Part shown: positions 36,812 to 45,932 of the stretch, piece by piece
How positions within the stretch are numbered: position 1 is the first letter of the stretch
Layout of the letters: the number at the start of each line of letters is the position of its first letter
The notes under the pieces: generated by a model
Databases searched by the model: none
What the model saw: only the letters and a program-made list of their open reading frames with translations
Told to the model about the DNA's origin: nothing
Assembly: GCA_947568835.1 (NCBI GenBank)
Contig: OX387606.1
Location: 21,305,225 to 21,369,224, forward strand
Direction: 5' to 3'
From: Protonemura montana
Taxonomy: Eukaryota > Arthropoda > Insecta > Plecoptera > Nemouridae
Length of the DNA stretch: 64,000 bases
Position numbers and translations under genes: made by a program

Positions 36812-38644
36812 ACCAACCAAGATACGGGAAACTACGAAATTACGAGCGATTAGTACGACAAAGCATGCAAGCACAACGACTGAAAACTTGCGTCATAAAA
36901 CTGTGTGTGGAACGCTTGTGGTAGAAACCTCACAATAAACACACAAGAGATCCAAAATCCAATCCGCCATATTTACGTTTCGATGAACTAAACTAAAGTA
37001 TGGCACGAACCCCGGCCCCCGCGTTCCTCGTTACTCTTCCAAGCTCGAGGATCACGCGTGGTTTGGCAAAACAAAAATCGTTTCGAACTGCGATAAATGT
37101 CGGGCCACTGTAGTGGTCGCCGTCGACAATCCGGTGGGAGGGTGGGGCAAGACAGAGCGTGGATTTACTGCGGCGTTCGGCGACCTTTCAATATTCCTCG
37201 CTACCTCGATGCCCAGCCCTTTCTGTGATACATATTAAGATATACAGCGTTCAAAAAGCAAACAACAGCCTAGCTTTTGAGGCTGGGGGGATGGGGGACC
37301 GTCCCTCCCACCCGCTATTTATTAATACTTGTCTCTGTAGGGAGATAATAAAAAGGTAAAAACAGTTAAATGAAGCGTCTGTGATTTCGTTTCCCCCGTT
37401 CAGAACATGAAAATAATGCACACAGACAAAAAAGGACGCAATGTTTCAAAGTTGTTTTGATCGTCAAATTGAGGAGACAAATTTTCCGCGAATTTCCCCG
37501 AAGATTTCCCGAAACTGCGCGCGAGATGGAATGCGTCCTCGCCGAGTGGCGACACATAAACGAGGTAACAGCATCTCAAAAAGTCGTGAAGGGGAAAATA
37601 TTCCACGGGACGCCGTTAGAGAACTACTCGATATTTTGACGGGATTATCGGCTCAGAGAATTCGCCCCGAGGCGACGACGGTGGCAGCTCATCCTTAAGG
37701 ACTATCGTCATCGCGCACGCCAAAGAAAATATGCTTCCGTATAAACCGAGGGAGAAAGACGACATCTTTAAAGCCGCCCTAGCTTCGACGGGGATCACCG
37801 AGCAAGATAATTTCAGAGCGGGCCGTTACGAGCGCTCAAAACATTGGTAACTTGCCGCGATGGAGTCAGAGGTACGGGACAAAGCGACCGATTATTGGCC
37901 CGGCCACGGCGCACCCTGGTTTTACGATTTGTGCCGTTAAGTGCTGACTTTTGGGTGCGAGGACAGATTGTCATTTGAGAGTGGTCGGCAAACAGATGGC
38001 GCTTCGTGGGGTTTTAGTGCCGCACAACTCGGGTTGACCCTGTACAATAAAACGCAGGCACAACATCATGGTCAACATTTCGGCCAGATAGATAGCCGCT
38101 GATAGTTTGCACAGGACGCAGGTCAAGTGGCTCTCTTTTTTTTTGGTTCGCCCGTTAAGCGACTAAAACGTGGTTTAACTTTAGCACACGACGCCGTGTA
38201 GACAGCAAAACACGTAACACACTAAAATCATTCCTTGTTCTACAAATATCAATATTTACAGCAAGTTTAAAACGAGTTGAAAATAATCCCAGTAACGAGT
38301 GCACTGTAATCTAGTAAGACAGATGCCGTCTTCATGGATAACCGCCAGTTTAGTTTTAATGCGTGGTGAATATGCAGCAATCAATGTGTGATTCACGCAC
38401 CCTGGCAGCAAGGTGTTTAGTCACGGCGTTGCTAGCTTGCATCACGGCTGGCGTCATGTGGATGGGTCCATGACTCCACGGCTTGGCACCGAACTGTTCG
38501 ATCATTGTCTAACGCCCTCCTAGCAATGACTCGTGCGTCACGGCTTGAGCATGCCGATCTTTAAGTCATGGGATGACATCTTTGCTGCCGGTCATGTTTT
38601 GAAACTTGGCCATCATGATTTATAAATTAGGTTGATTGATGTAT

Positions 38645-39053
38645 GCTGTGTAACGGGTAACGACGCACTGTTTTGAAAACGGAAACTGGTCTTTTGTTGT
38701 CGGTGGATGATTGGGTGATGTTGAGGATGATGACGATGATATATCAGGGAAACACGGTGCCGGCAAATAGACTACTCCTGTTGATGAGCACCAAGAGGAC
38801 CACCGATTTAACATCTCTGCCGAAGTACGGTACATCGCGAACAACACCATTCCTTCACAAATCCATGCTGTCGAGAGGTTGATAAGTAAGGAGAGTGAAG
38901 TTGCTGTATTTCATTTTATCCCTCCAACCTCTTTCCCGAGCAAAATTCGCCACGATGGCCACCCATCCAATGCCTAACCCAGCGCAGTGTTGCTTAACGT
39001 GGATGATCTCACGAGACCCGGTATTTCCAACACGCCAAACAATTTCGCTGGTG
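38645..39053 (+). mobile_element. Dispersed repeat family A, copy 4 (longer form)
   Basis: It carries the usual landmarks (ACGACGCACTGTTTTGA, GGTGCCGGCAAATAGACTAC, CACAAATCCATGCTGTCGAG, CCTCCAACCTCTTTCCCGAG) and extends further than copies 1 and 2. The extension reads GGCCACCCATCCAATGCC, AACCCAGCGCAGTGTTGCTT, and finally CCAACACGCCAAACAATTTC. It is more diverged than the others and defines the family's right-hand part. Confidence 0.75.
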
Positions 39054-39421
39054 CTCATTAAAATTCTCCACGCAAGCCTCCTATAAAGACAAGGGAAGAA
39101 AATTATAATCTCGTTGTTGCACGTCTAGGCAGTCCAATTTTCTTTTCTCCTGTACGTATCGAAAGGAAATATTATTTCCAATTTACTCCTGCGTGCACGA
39201 GAGCGCAGTTAGTTTAAAAATAACAATGGTTTACCGCGTGAGCATGCGTGGATAGAGCGTGTACGCACGTATCGGTATTATTGTTTATCGGCTGGCAAAT
39301 TTCTTCTCCCCACGCATGTGTTTGTGCGTGGAAAGCGAGGAAGATGGGACTCGACGGGAGGAGAGAAAGGAGAACGCAATTGTGCTTTTCTTCTTTCCGT
39401 GTGGCCGGCGACGGCGACGGC

Positions 39422-39455
<34 letters not shown>

Positions 39456-39830
39456 TGGTGGTATTCATCGATCCCGATGCCCGTTACTCCACAGCCAGTG
39501 AACACTCGATGAATTATAGATGACACGTCCACGGTGCACACGAGCCAAACCATCGACCAATCGCCGTGCGTGGGAAATTACACTTAAAACAAATAACTGT
39601 AATATAACAAGAGTGCAAACCGTAGACACCACCGGAAAGAAATAGTATAAATAACTGGGACTTCGCGAACAGCATTTTAGTTTCGTTGTGAATGAGCGCA
39701 CATAGTTTCATTTTTATTTCTCTTGTCTTCAGTCTTCTTTCGGTTCACAGAAAACTCTTCACTTTTAGTTCTGTCAACGTTTTGTCACAGAAACAGTTAC
39801 TCCAGATCAGGATCTGGCGTTGTCATCGTA
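39054..39830. other. Non-coding region before the LTR element
   Basis: No supported gene. It contains a GGC trinucleotide microsatellite at 39404-39455, which keeps repeat-rich frames open on both strands. Confidence 0.45.
39404..39455 (+). repeat. GGC/GAC trinucleotide microsatellite
   Basis: GGCGAC units pass into about ten GGC units and then GAC units. The alternate frames read as poly-Gly, poly-Arg and poly-Ala and are not credible proteins. Confidence 0.9.
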
Positions 39831-39834
39831 CCTG
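39831..39834 (+). other. Target-site duplication, left copy (CCTG)
   Basis: The four bases immediately left of the 5' LTR are CCTG, and the same four follow the 3' LTR at 49671-49674. A 4-6 bp duplication is normal for Ty3/gypsy integrases. Confidence 0.85.
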
Positions 39835-40371
39835 TGTAATAAGGCACATTCCACGAACATGTATTCTGTCATTTTGTCCTCAAACCTTCTCACGCTTTCT
39901 AAATTCTTACCCTCCCGACTCTTAGCAAGTCACCTAGTTTACAACCCCTTTTGACGTAACTTCCAACAATGGCTCTCGGCCTTCGTCCTCGAGCCCACAG
40001 TGTCCTGCACCTCATGGGTGTCGCCCGAGGGCAGACGCCAGCTATTATAGTGACTGCCTTAAATACAGCTCCCGCCCCAAAACTCGCTCTCTTTCCGGCG
40101 ACCCTTCAACCTGTGCGGACGTGCCAACGTGAGATCAACTTATAACATGTAAGCCACAATAAACTGTCTCATTCTAACTAGCATGTAGTTTAGTCACTAG
40201 ACACACGACTCCATATCCATCCTCGACGTGTAGCGTCCTAACGGACAAGGACCCATCCAGCCTCCGGAGGTCGTTCGTCTCCACGCTACCCTACGAACGT
40301 GGTGGCAGCGGATACTCTACGCTACCAAGTAGATCTAGCACTGCGCCTCGTCAAGGCAGCAGGTTGTTACA
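39835..40371 (+). repeat. 5' long terminal repeat (537 bp)
   Basis: Begins TGTAATAAGGCACATTCC and ends CAGGTTGTTACA. Reading it beside the 3' LTR (49134-49670), I find no difference in length or sequence. Candidate promoter elements are the AT-rich TATTATAG at 40043-40050 and TTAAATA at 40069-40075. An AATAAA polyadenylation signal lies at 40158-40163, so U3 probably ends upstream of it. The exact U3/R/U5 borders cannot be read without transcript data. Confidence 0.97.
40158..40163 (+). promoter_or_regulatory. AATAAA polyadenylation signal in the LTR
   Basis: AATAAA within CCACAATAAACTG. In the 3' LTR copy (49457-49462) it would direct 3'-end formation of the genomic RNA. Confidence 0.6.
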
Positions 40372-40375
40372 TTGG

Positions 40376-40394
40376 TTGGCAGACTGGTGGGATT
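40376..40394 (+). promoter_or_regulatory. Putative tRNA primer-binding site
   Basis: Four bases after the 5' LTR the sequence TGGCAGACTGGTGGGATTC begins. Its complement reads like a tRNA 3' end: it ends in CCA, and GAATCCCAC would be the T-loop/T-stem side. The layout resembles the tRNA-Ser-type sites of errantiviruses, but the acceptor stem is one base short of a standard fit. The primer tRNA is therefore not assigned. Confidence 0.5.
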
Positions 40395-40539
40395 CAATGG
40401 ACCCGTCTAGAATGGATTTGGAGCGTGTTAATTTAGGAAGTGTTTAATTTAGCTCAAATCAGTGCAACCGTTTTCCGAAGTGTTTATTTTTCTTTCAAAA
40501 TCCGATTTTCGTTCTCTCGTCACTCCGTTCTCGTTTAAA

Positions 40540-41550
40540 ATGTCCGATCCGCCGACCCCGACGCCCTCCGAGGCAGTGCATGTTAATATAGGAGGCATGC
40601 TTGCCTTTGTGGAAGATTTTACGGGCGCCGCGAACTCGATTTCCGCCGCGCGATATTTTGAATCAATCGAGGAAGCCGCCCTGCTAGGCAACTGGAGCCC
40701 GGAGCACCAGGCAGGGATAGCCAGACTCAAACTTAAGGGGCAGGCCCGAGACTTTCTCGAAGGTGAGTCCGAATTAAAATCCGCGGACTATGTGATCCTG
40801 AAAAAGGCAATCACCGAGTGTTTTTCGCGCCGCGACACATCGATCGCGAGGAGTTCCGCGCTTCTTTCGTGCGTCCAACGGCCAGCGGAGACCGTCCAGC
40901 AGTATGCCACGAGGCTGAAAATTGTCGGGCGTTCGACGCTAATTAAGACCGCGAACGAGGCCGAGAATCAAGTCAGACGCAAGGTCCTTGAGGAAACATT
41001 GCTCGGCCGTTTCGTCGAGGGCCTGCGCGGCCCGCCCAAACGGTTCGTGATGCACGCCGACCCCAATACCTTTACCGCCGCGGTGGAGCTAGCCGAACGG
41101 GAAGAATATTACGAAAGTTTAATGGGGGGCAACCGGCATATTTCCGCCGTTCAGGCACCGGCACCGGAACCGGCACCGCCAAGGGCCAAAACCGAGTCTA
41201 ATGCGCCGACCCACGCGTCGCAGCGTCCTGAGAGGGCCCGCACGGAAACTCTCCCTTTCGTGGTGTGCTTTCGATGCGGCGGCAGAGGCCATACGGTTAA
41301 AATGTGCCCGAGTCCTCCGATCCCGGCAGGCTGGCAAAATCACGAATCCCCTCGGCCGTGGCAACGGCAAAACCCAGGGCCCCATTACAGCGCCCCTTTT
41401 GAACAGCAGCCGGCTCCGCAAGCCGCATCCTCGTGGCCGAACTTTAGCGTGCCACCGTTTAACCCGTTCGCCGGTACCCCACCTCCGAATTCGAATACGG
41501 CGTCGCGCCAACATTTTCCGACCGGCCCTACATATCGCCCACAGATGTAA
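40540..41550 (+). CDS. gag: Gag polyprotein with CCHC zinc knuckle
   Basis: Gag forms the intracellular particle and packages the RNA genome. The ATG at 40540 gives 336 residues. The frame is also open for 26 codons upstream, but that part begins with GTG and lies in the leader, so I chose the first ATG. Residues ~15-195 resemble the retrotransposon Gag (capsid) domain, including the run LLGRFVEGLRGP near residue 160. Residues 243-256 (41266-41307) form a CX2CX4HX4C zinc knuckle, CFRCGGRGHTVKMC, the nucleocapsid signature. The C-terminal ~80 residues are rich in Pro, Gln and Asn. The stop TAA at 41548-41550 lies inside the pol frame, so pol is reached by frameshifting. No interruption is seen. 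Confidence 0.93.
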   Translation: MSDPPTPTPSEAVHVNIGGMLAFVEDFTGAANSISAARYFESIEEAALLGNWSPEHQAGIARLKLKGQARDFLEGESELKSADYVILKKAITECFSRRDTSIARSSALLSCVQRPAETVQQYATRLKIVGRSTLIKTANEAENQVRRKVLEETLLGRFVEGLRGPPKRFVMHADPNTFTAAVELAEREEYYESLMGGNRHISAVQAPAPEPAPPRAKTESNAPTHASQRPERARTETLPFVVCFRCGGRGHTVKMCPSPPIPAGWQNHESPRPWQRQNPGPHYSAPFEQQPAPQAASSWPNFSVPPFNPFAGTPPPNSNTASRQHFPTGPTYRPQM

Positions 41551-44500
41551 GGCCGACTCATCCATGGACGGTGCCATGCAACTGGAGCCGTAACGACCAG
41601 TACATGGCAAAAGCTGTACATTGCCACCTGCGAGGGCCAACGCAAGTCACGCCCGCGCAGCTCTTAATTGACACTGGGGCCGTAATATCAATGATAACGG
41701 AGTCCACTATCAAAAAGAGTGGTCTAACCATTGCCTACAATAGCGTAGACAACCCCACGGTGGGCATTACCGGGCATGAACTGCCAATAGTAGGTACATG
41801 CGAGGTAACTCTAATATTAGGTACCGCGACTTACATATGGACAGTGCTAGTCTGTGATGACAGCCTCCATCTAGACACCGACGGGCTTCTCGGACTAGAT
41901 TTCCTTCGGTATTACGGTTTTAGAATAGAATTAGATACGGATAGTATGTGTCACCGAGACCATAAACTAGCTTTAGAAACGATCGTCCCTAGAAATAGAA
42001 TCAATAGCTATAAACAAGTCCGTTATGGCAACAACGGTCAGGTGGAACCCCGCGACAACGTCAAGGCGCAATCCGCTCTCGCTACGTGTCCAACGCCCAA
42101 GGGAATGGACGGAGTAGGTGAGAGTCGCGAGGACCGCTTCGCGGTGGACAAGGCGCCGCTTTCGAGCGAACAGGTACGGCAAGGGGAGTGCACGCCCCTC
42201 GCCGCTGCCAGAAGCGCAGCCCTGACGTCGAAACCAGCCGTTCGCGCGAGCAAAGAGTCGCGTAATCGTCCGGACCAGGGGAAGCCTGCTAGTAGTCTCA
42301 AAGTAGATGCTGCGGCATTCCCGAACCCTAGCTCTAGTGATCTTTTAATGTCGCAAGTAGGGAATAGGTTATTTTCCCGTGTAAATCTGGCCGACACGGT
42401 AGTCGTGCCTGCTCGAAGCGAGCATTTGTGTTTAGGTCGTCAGCGTCAGAGAGTGGGAGAAGACGACACCACCTCGGCTGCGCCACTGTCATTAATTTTT
42501 CACCCTGCGGAGATCCTAATCAAAGGAATTATGGCTTCGAGGGTAGTTTCCAATCAACGCAGCGATTTAGCTGTACAACTTAAATTTGTAAATATTAGCA
42601 ATACGGATCTGGAGATTCCCGCTCGCACATACGTCGGAGACGTCGAGTTGGTGGAGACAATGCCGCCCAGCTTAAGGGTGTCCGCCGTGTCGAGTACGCA
42701 GGTAGGTAGATCCAAACAAGTTGATATAGACACCTTGTGCTCTATTCAACATTTACCACCCGGCGAAAGAGCCAAGGTACGCGACCTGCTAAAGGAATAC
42801 AAGGAATTATTTTATAAAGAAGGTGAGTCGTTAGGCTGCGCTGTAAATGTCCAGCACCGAATTGACACAGGTGACGCTCAACCAATAAATCGGCCACCAT
42901 TTAGGATACCCTTTTCGCAGCGTCCGCTTGTCGATACGTTCACAAAAGAAATGCTCGAACAAGGTGTTATTGTTAGGAGTTTTAGTCCATGGAACGCGCC
43001 GGTAATAATTGTCTCCAAAAAGTCACTTGATGGCATACCACAATTTCGTTTTGTTACGGACTTCAGAGCTTTAAATGAGGTCACGAAGAAGGACTCGTAC
43101 CCCCTCCCGATGATAAGCGAAACCCTGGCGTCCTTGAACAACGCGAAGTACTTCACTGTTCTGGACATGGCCTCCAGCTATTATCAAGTTGAGATCCATC
43201 CCGACGACCGAGAGAAAACTGGCTTTTCCACCTATAACGGGCATTATCACTACAAGCGTCTCGCGTTCGGCTTATCTGGAGCACCGGCGACCTTCCAGCG
43301 CATGATTGACTCCGTACTAGTAGGATTGACCGGGGTCAGCTGTTATACGTATCTGGACGACATCGTGGTTCACTCATCGACAGCCGACGAGCATGTGAGA
43401 AGGCTCCGGGAGGTTTTTGAACGGCTCAGGGGCTCTAATCTGAGACTAAAACCCCAGAAATGCTCATTCCTAAAAGAAAGTGTTGACTACTTAGGACATA
43501 TCATTTCCAGCAATGGTGTTAAGGCCAATCCCGACAAAATTAGGGCAATAAAGGAGTACCCCACCCCCTCCAACGCAACCGAAGTTAAACAATTCATCGG
43601 GATTGTGGGTTTCTATAGGCGTATGATACCCCGGTTCGCGCAGGTAGCAAAAATGTTAACATTGCTTACGAAGAAAGACCAACCGTTTATATGGCAGGAG
43701 GAACAAGAGCGTGCTTTCGACGAACTGAAGACGGCACTTTGCTCCGATCCCATTCTCTGTTACCCAGATTTTAATAAGGAGTTTATATTGACCTGCGACG
43801 CATCCCAGTATGCCATTTCCGCAATTTTGAGCCAAGAGGTCAGCGGACAGGACCTACCAGTCGCATACTATTCCAGGCAACTAAATAAGGCCGAGCAAAA
43901 TTATTCTACATACGAGCGCGAGCTCACGGCCATTGTTAGTGGGATAAAACATTTTAGGATATACCTTTACGGCAGACATTTCACCATTTTCACCGACCAT
44001 CGTCCCATTCAATTTCTCATCGCAAGGGAAAATAAGTCACCGCGTCAACTAAACTGGGTTGCTTTACTGGCCGAATACGAATATACAATTAAATATAAAC
44101 CTGGCACCTCTATTCCCCACGCCGATGGAATGAGCCGCATACGCATTAATGCCGTCAACCCGTTGTGCGAGCCCATTTACGATCGACAGCGCATCAAAGA
44201 TGAACAAAGGGCCGACAACGCATTAAAGCCGCTAATCACTAAACTCGAGACCGACAACGCCAGTGACGAAGACTTCGCTCTAGACGATGAAGGGGTCCTC
44301 TATCGCCTGCGCTCAGCGAATGAGCGAGAGGACAAACTCGTAATTCCGGCGTCAATGAAACTTCGCATCCTAAATAATTATCACAATCTACCGTATAGTG
44401 GCCATCAGGGAGTGGAACGTACTACCAAACTCCTCAGGTCAAAATTTTTCTGGCACACCCTTGCCGCCGACGCGAAACTGTATTGCGCCCAATGCACTTC

Positions 44501-45806
44501 GTGTGCCGAACGAAAGATTTCGCCTCATCTGCGAAAGGTTCCCCTCCAACGGTACAACGAGGTTCTACGACCGTTTGCACGGACACACATGGACTGTCTG
44601 GGTCCCTTCCCCGTAACGAACAACGGAAATAAACATCTTTTGACCTTCATCGACGCGTACTCCCGGTACGTCATCGCGGTCCCTATCAAGGACCAGTCCG
44701 CGAAGACCGTTGCTAAAGCCTTTTTCGAAAACGTTATTGAAAAGCATGGGGTACCGGAACAGCTGATTACAGACAGGGGTCAAAATTTTGCATCTAAATT
44801 GCTTAATGAGGTGTGCAGCATACTCCGATTAAAGCACAATTACACTACGGCGTACTCCCCCCACGTAAACGGAGCAATTGAGCGAGTACACCGAGTAATG
44901 GCCGATTTATTAAGCCACTACGTCAACAAATCACACACGGATTGGGACGAATACGTACCATTTATGCTGATTGCCCTCAGGAGCGCAATTAACACGTCGA
45001 CAAACGAAAGTGGCTTTTTCTTGCTTTACGGATACGACATGCCCATCCCGTATGACACAATCACCCGTCCGGTAAACTCACTCGATAAGACCAAGCACAC
45101 GCAAGAGTCGTACGCCGAGGTTATAAGGAAACGCCTCGCGGACGCATATGTAAAAGTGAACGAAACCATAAAAAAACATTTAGAATACCGGGAAAAACAA
45201 TACAACAAGAAAACTAAGCCCTGCGAATTAAAAGTTTATGAAAAAGTCTATTTATTCGACCCAGTAGTCAAAATTAATACGGCAAAGAAATTGCGCAAAA
45301 AGTACAAGGGGCCGATGCGCATTGTATCACAGGAGGGACCCGTTACGTTCACGGTACGCGACATAACCTCGGGAAAACAACAAACTGTGCACGCCAATCG
45401 GCTTAAACCTTTTGATTGTGTAAGCGATCGGGAGCTAGAGGGTAGCGAATCTGACGAAGACTCGCCACCGTCCGTCGCAGATGACCCAGTCCCAACACTG
45501 CCGAGAGCTCCCAGGTTTTACGATTTGCGCGACAATATTCTCGTTACACCTGTCGCTGACCCTAACACGCACCACGCTTCCGTCGAAGGACCCGAGCCCA
45601 CTGCGATAAATTCACAGTCTCGAACCATGGACGCGGGGAGGGTCGAAAATATTGCGGACTCAATACCTTCGTCATCATTCGCGGTAACCGAGGACAATGA
45701 GCCGAGCGATGATACCCCATCACCTTGCGAAACGGCAGGACCTACCTCGACCGCTAAGGCTCGGTACCAGCTACGCCCGCCCAAACATGTGTATTATAAG
45801 GTCTAA
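41463..45806 (+). CDS. pol: Pol polyprotein: protease, reverse transcriptase, RNase H, integrase
   Basis: This open frame of 1,447 codons lies in the -1 frame relative to gag and overlaps it by 88 bases (41463-41550). It has no plausible early ATG, so expression as a Gag-Pol fusion is inferred. The aspartic protease has DTG at 41670-41678. The reverse transcriptase spans about 42850-43480, with TDFRALN near 43057 and the catalytic YLDD at 43350-43361. RNase H is at about 43780-44150 (TCDAS, YERE, TDHRP). Integrase has an N-terminal zinc site (His at 44382 and 44403, CxxC at 44484-44495). Its catalytic Asp is at 44592, Asp at 44772 and Glu at 44880 (DD35E), followed by a KGP motif near 45309 of the GPY/F type. 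No chromodomain is seen. The last ~130 residues are acidic and low-complexity. All catalytic residues are present. Confidence 0.96.
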   Translation, partial: PVRRYPTSEFEYGVAPTFSDRPYISPTDVRPTHPWTVPCNWSRNDQYMAKAVHCHLRGPTQVTPAQLLIDTGAVISMITESTIKKSGLTIAYNSVDNPTVGITGHELPIVGTCEVTLILGTATYIWTVLVCDDSLHLDTDGLLGLDFLRYYGFRIELDTDSMCHRDHKLALETIVPRNRINSYKQVRYGNNGQVEPRDNVKAQSALATCPTPKGMDGVGESREDRFAVDKAPLSSEQVRQGECTPLAAARSAALTSKPAVRASKESRNRPDQGKPASSLKVDAAAFPNPSSSDLLMSQVGNRLFSRVNLADTVVVPARSEHLCLGRQRQRVGEDDTTSAAPLSLIFHPAEILIKGIMASRVVSNQRSDLAVQLKFVNISNTDLEIPARTYVGDVELVETMPPSLRVSAVSSTQVGRSKQVDIDTLCSIQHLPPGERAKVRDLLKEYKELFYKEGESLGCAVNVQHRIDTGDAQPINRPPFRIPFSQRPLVDTFTKEMLEQGVIVRSFSPWNAPVIIVSKKSLDGIPQFRFVTDFRALNEVTKKDSYPLPMISETLASLNNAKYFTVLDMASSYYQVEIHPDDREKTGFSTYNGHYHYKRLAFGLSGAPATFQRMIDSVLVGLTGVSCYTYLDDIVVHSSTADEHVRRLREVFERLRGSNLRLKPQKCSFLKESVDYLGHIISSNGVKANPDKIRAIKEYPTPSNATEVKQFIGIVGFYRRMIPRFAQVAKMLTLLTKKDQPFIWQEEQERAFDELKTALCSDPILCYPDFNKEFILTCDASQYAISAILSQEVSGQDLPVAYYSRQLNKAEQNYSTYERELTAIVSGIKHFRIYLYGRHFTIFTDHRPIQFLIARENKSPRQLNWVALLAEYEYTIKYKPGTSIPHADGMSRIRINAVNPLCEPIYDRQRIKDEQRADNALKPLITKLETDNASDEDFALDDEGVLYRLRSANEREDKLVIPASMKLRILNNYHNLPYSGHQGVERTTKLLRSKFFWHTLAADAKLYCAQCTSCAERKISPHLRKVPLQRYNEVLRPFARTHMDCLGPFPVTNNGNKHLLTFIDAYSRYVIAVPIKDQSAKTVAKAFFENVIEKHGVPEQLITDRGQNFASKLLNEVCSILRLKHNYTTAYSPHVNGAIERVHRVMADLLSHYVNKSHTDWDEYVPFMLIALRSAINTSTNESGFFLLYGYDMPIPYDTITRPVNSLDKTKHTQESYAEVIRKRLADAYVKVNETIKKHLEYREKQYNKKTKPCELKVYEKVYLFDPVVKINTAKKLRKKYKGPMRIVSQEGPVTFTVRDITSGKQQTVHANRLKPFDCVSDRELEGSESDEDSPPSVADDPVPTLPRAPRFYDLRDNILVTPVADPNTHHASVEGPEPTAINSQSRTMDAGRVENIADSIPSSSFAVTEDNEPSDDTPSPCETAGPTSTAKARYQLRPPKHVYYKV
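41514..41517 (+). promoter_or_regulatory. Candidate gag-pol frameshift position
   Basis: A shift to the -1 frame must occur between the pol-frame stop at 41460-41462 and the gag stop at 41548. No canonical X XXY YYZ heptamer is present in that interval. The only homopolymer run of four T, in CATTTTCC, is offered as the most slippery position. The real mechanism is unknown. Confidence 0.25.
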
Positions 45807-45932
45807 GGTAGTTTATATTAATAGATCTCGTTACAAGCACTGTCTTTATATTCTAAATGTGAACGGTTGGTTAACATAACTTAGCAATAGGGTAGGAAGT
45901 ATTAATACTCATTTTCAGATTCGACGCGCATC
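45807..45932 (+). other. pol-env intergenic segment with candidate env splice acceptor
   Basis: The 126 bases between the pol stop and the env ATG contain a pyrimidine-rich stretch ending ATTTTCAG at 45918, 14 bases before the ATG. In gypsy-type elements env is translated from a spliced RNA, so this is a reasonable acceptor. A matching donor in the leader was not assigned. Confidence 0.5.

Larger units (their letters stand above)
34311..38644. other. Gene-poor region
   Basis: About 4.3 kb with no supported gene. It includes an AAT/ATT palindromic microsatellite (35124-35184) and homopolymers at 35647-35663 (17 G) and 36779-36811 (33 C). Frames of 60-85 codons occur on both strands with no domain. 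The stretch 36090-36190 is CpG-rich. Confidence 0.45.

Noticed and set aside
39259..39501. Poly-Arg, poly-Gly and poly-Ala frames
   Set aside because: Produced by the GGC microsatellite at 39404-39455.
40462..40539. N-terminal extension of Gag by 26 codons
   Set aside because: Starts with GTG in the leader; the ATG at 40540 is the first plausible eukaryotic start in this frame.
41119..41640. 173-codon frame antisense to gag
   Set aside because: A shadow of the GC-rich gag C-terminal region. Gag itself has domain support.
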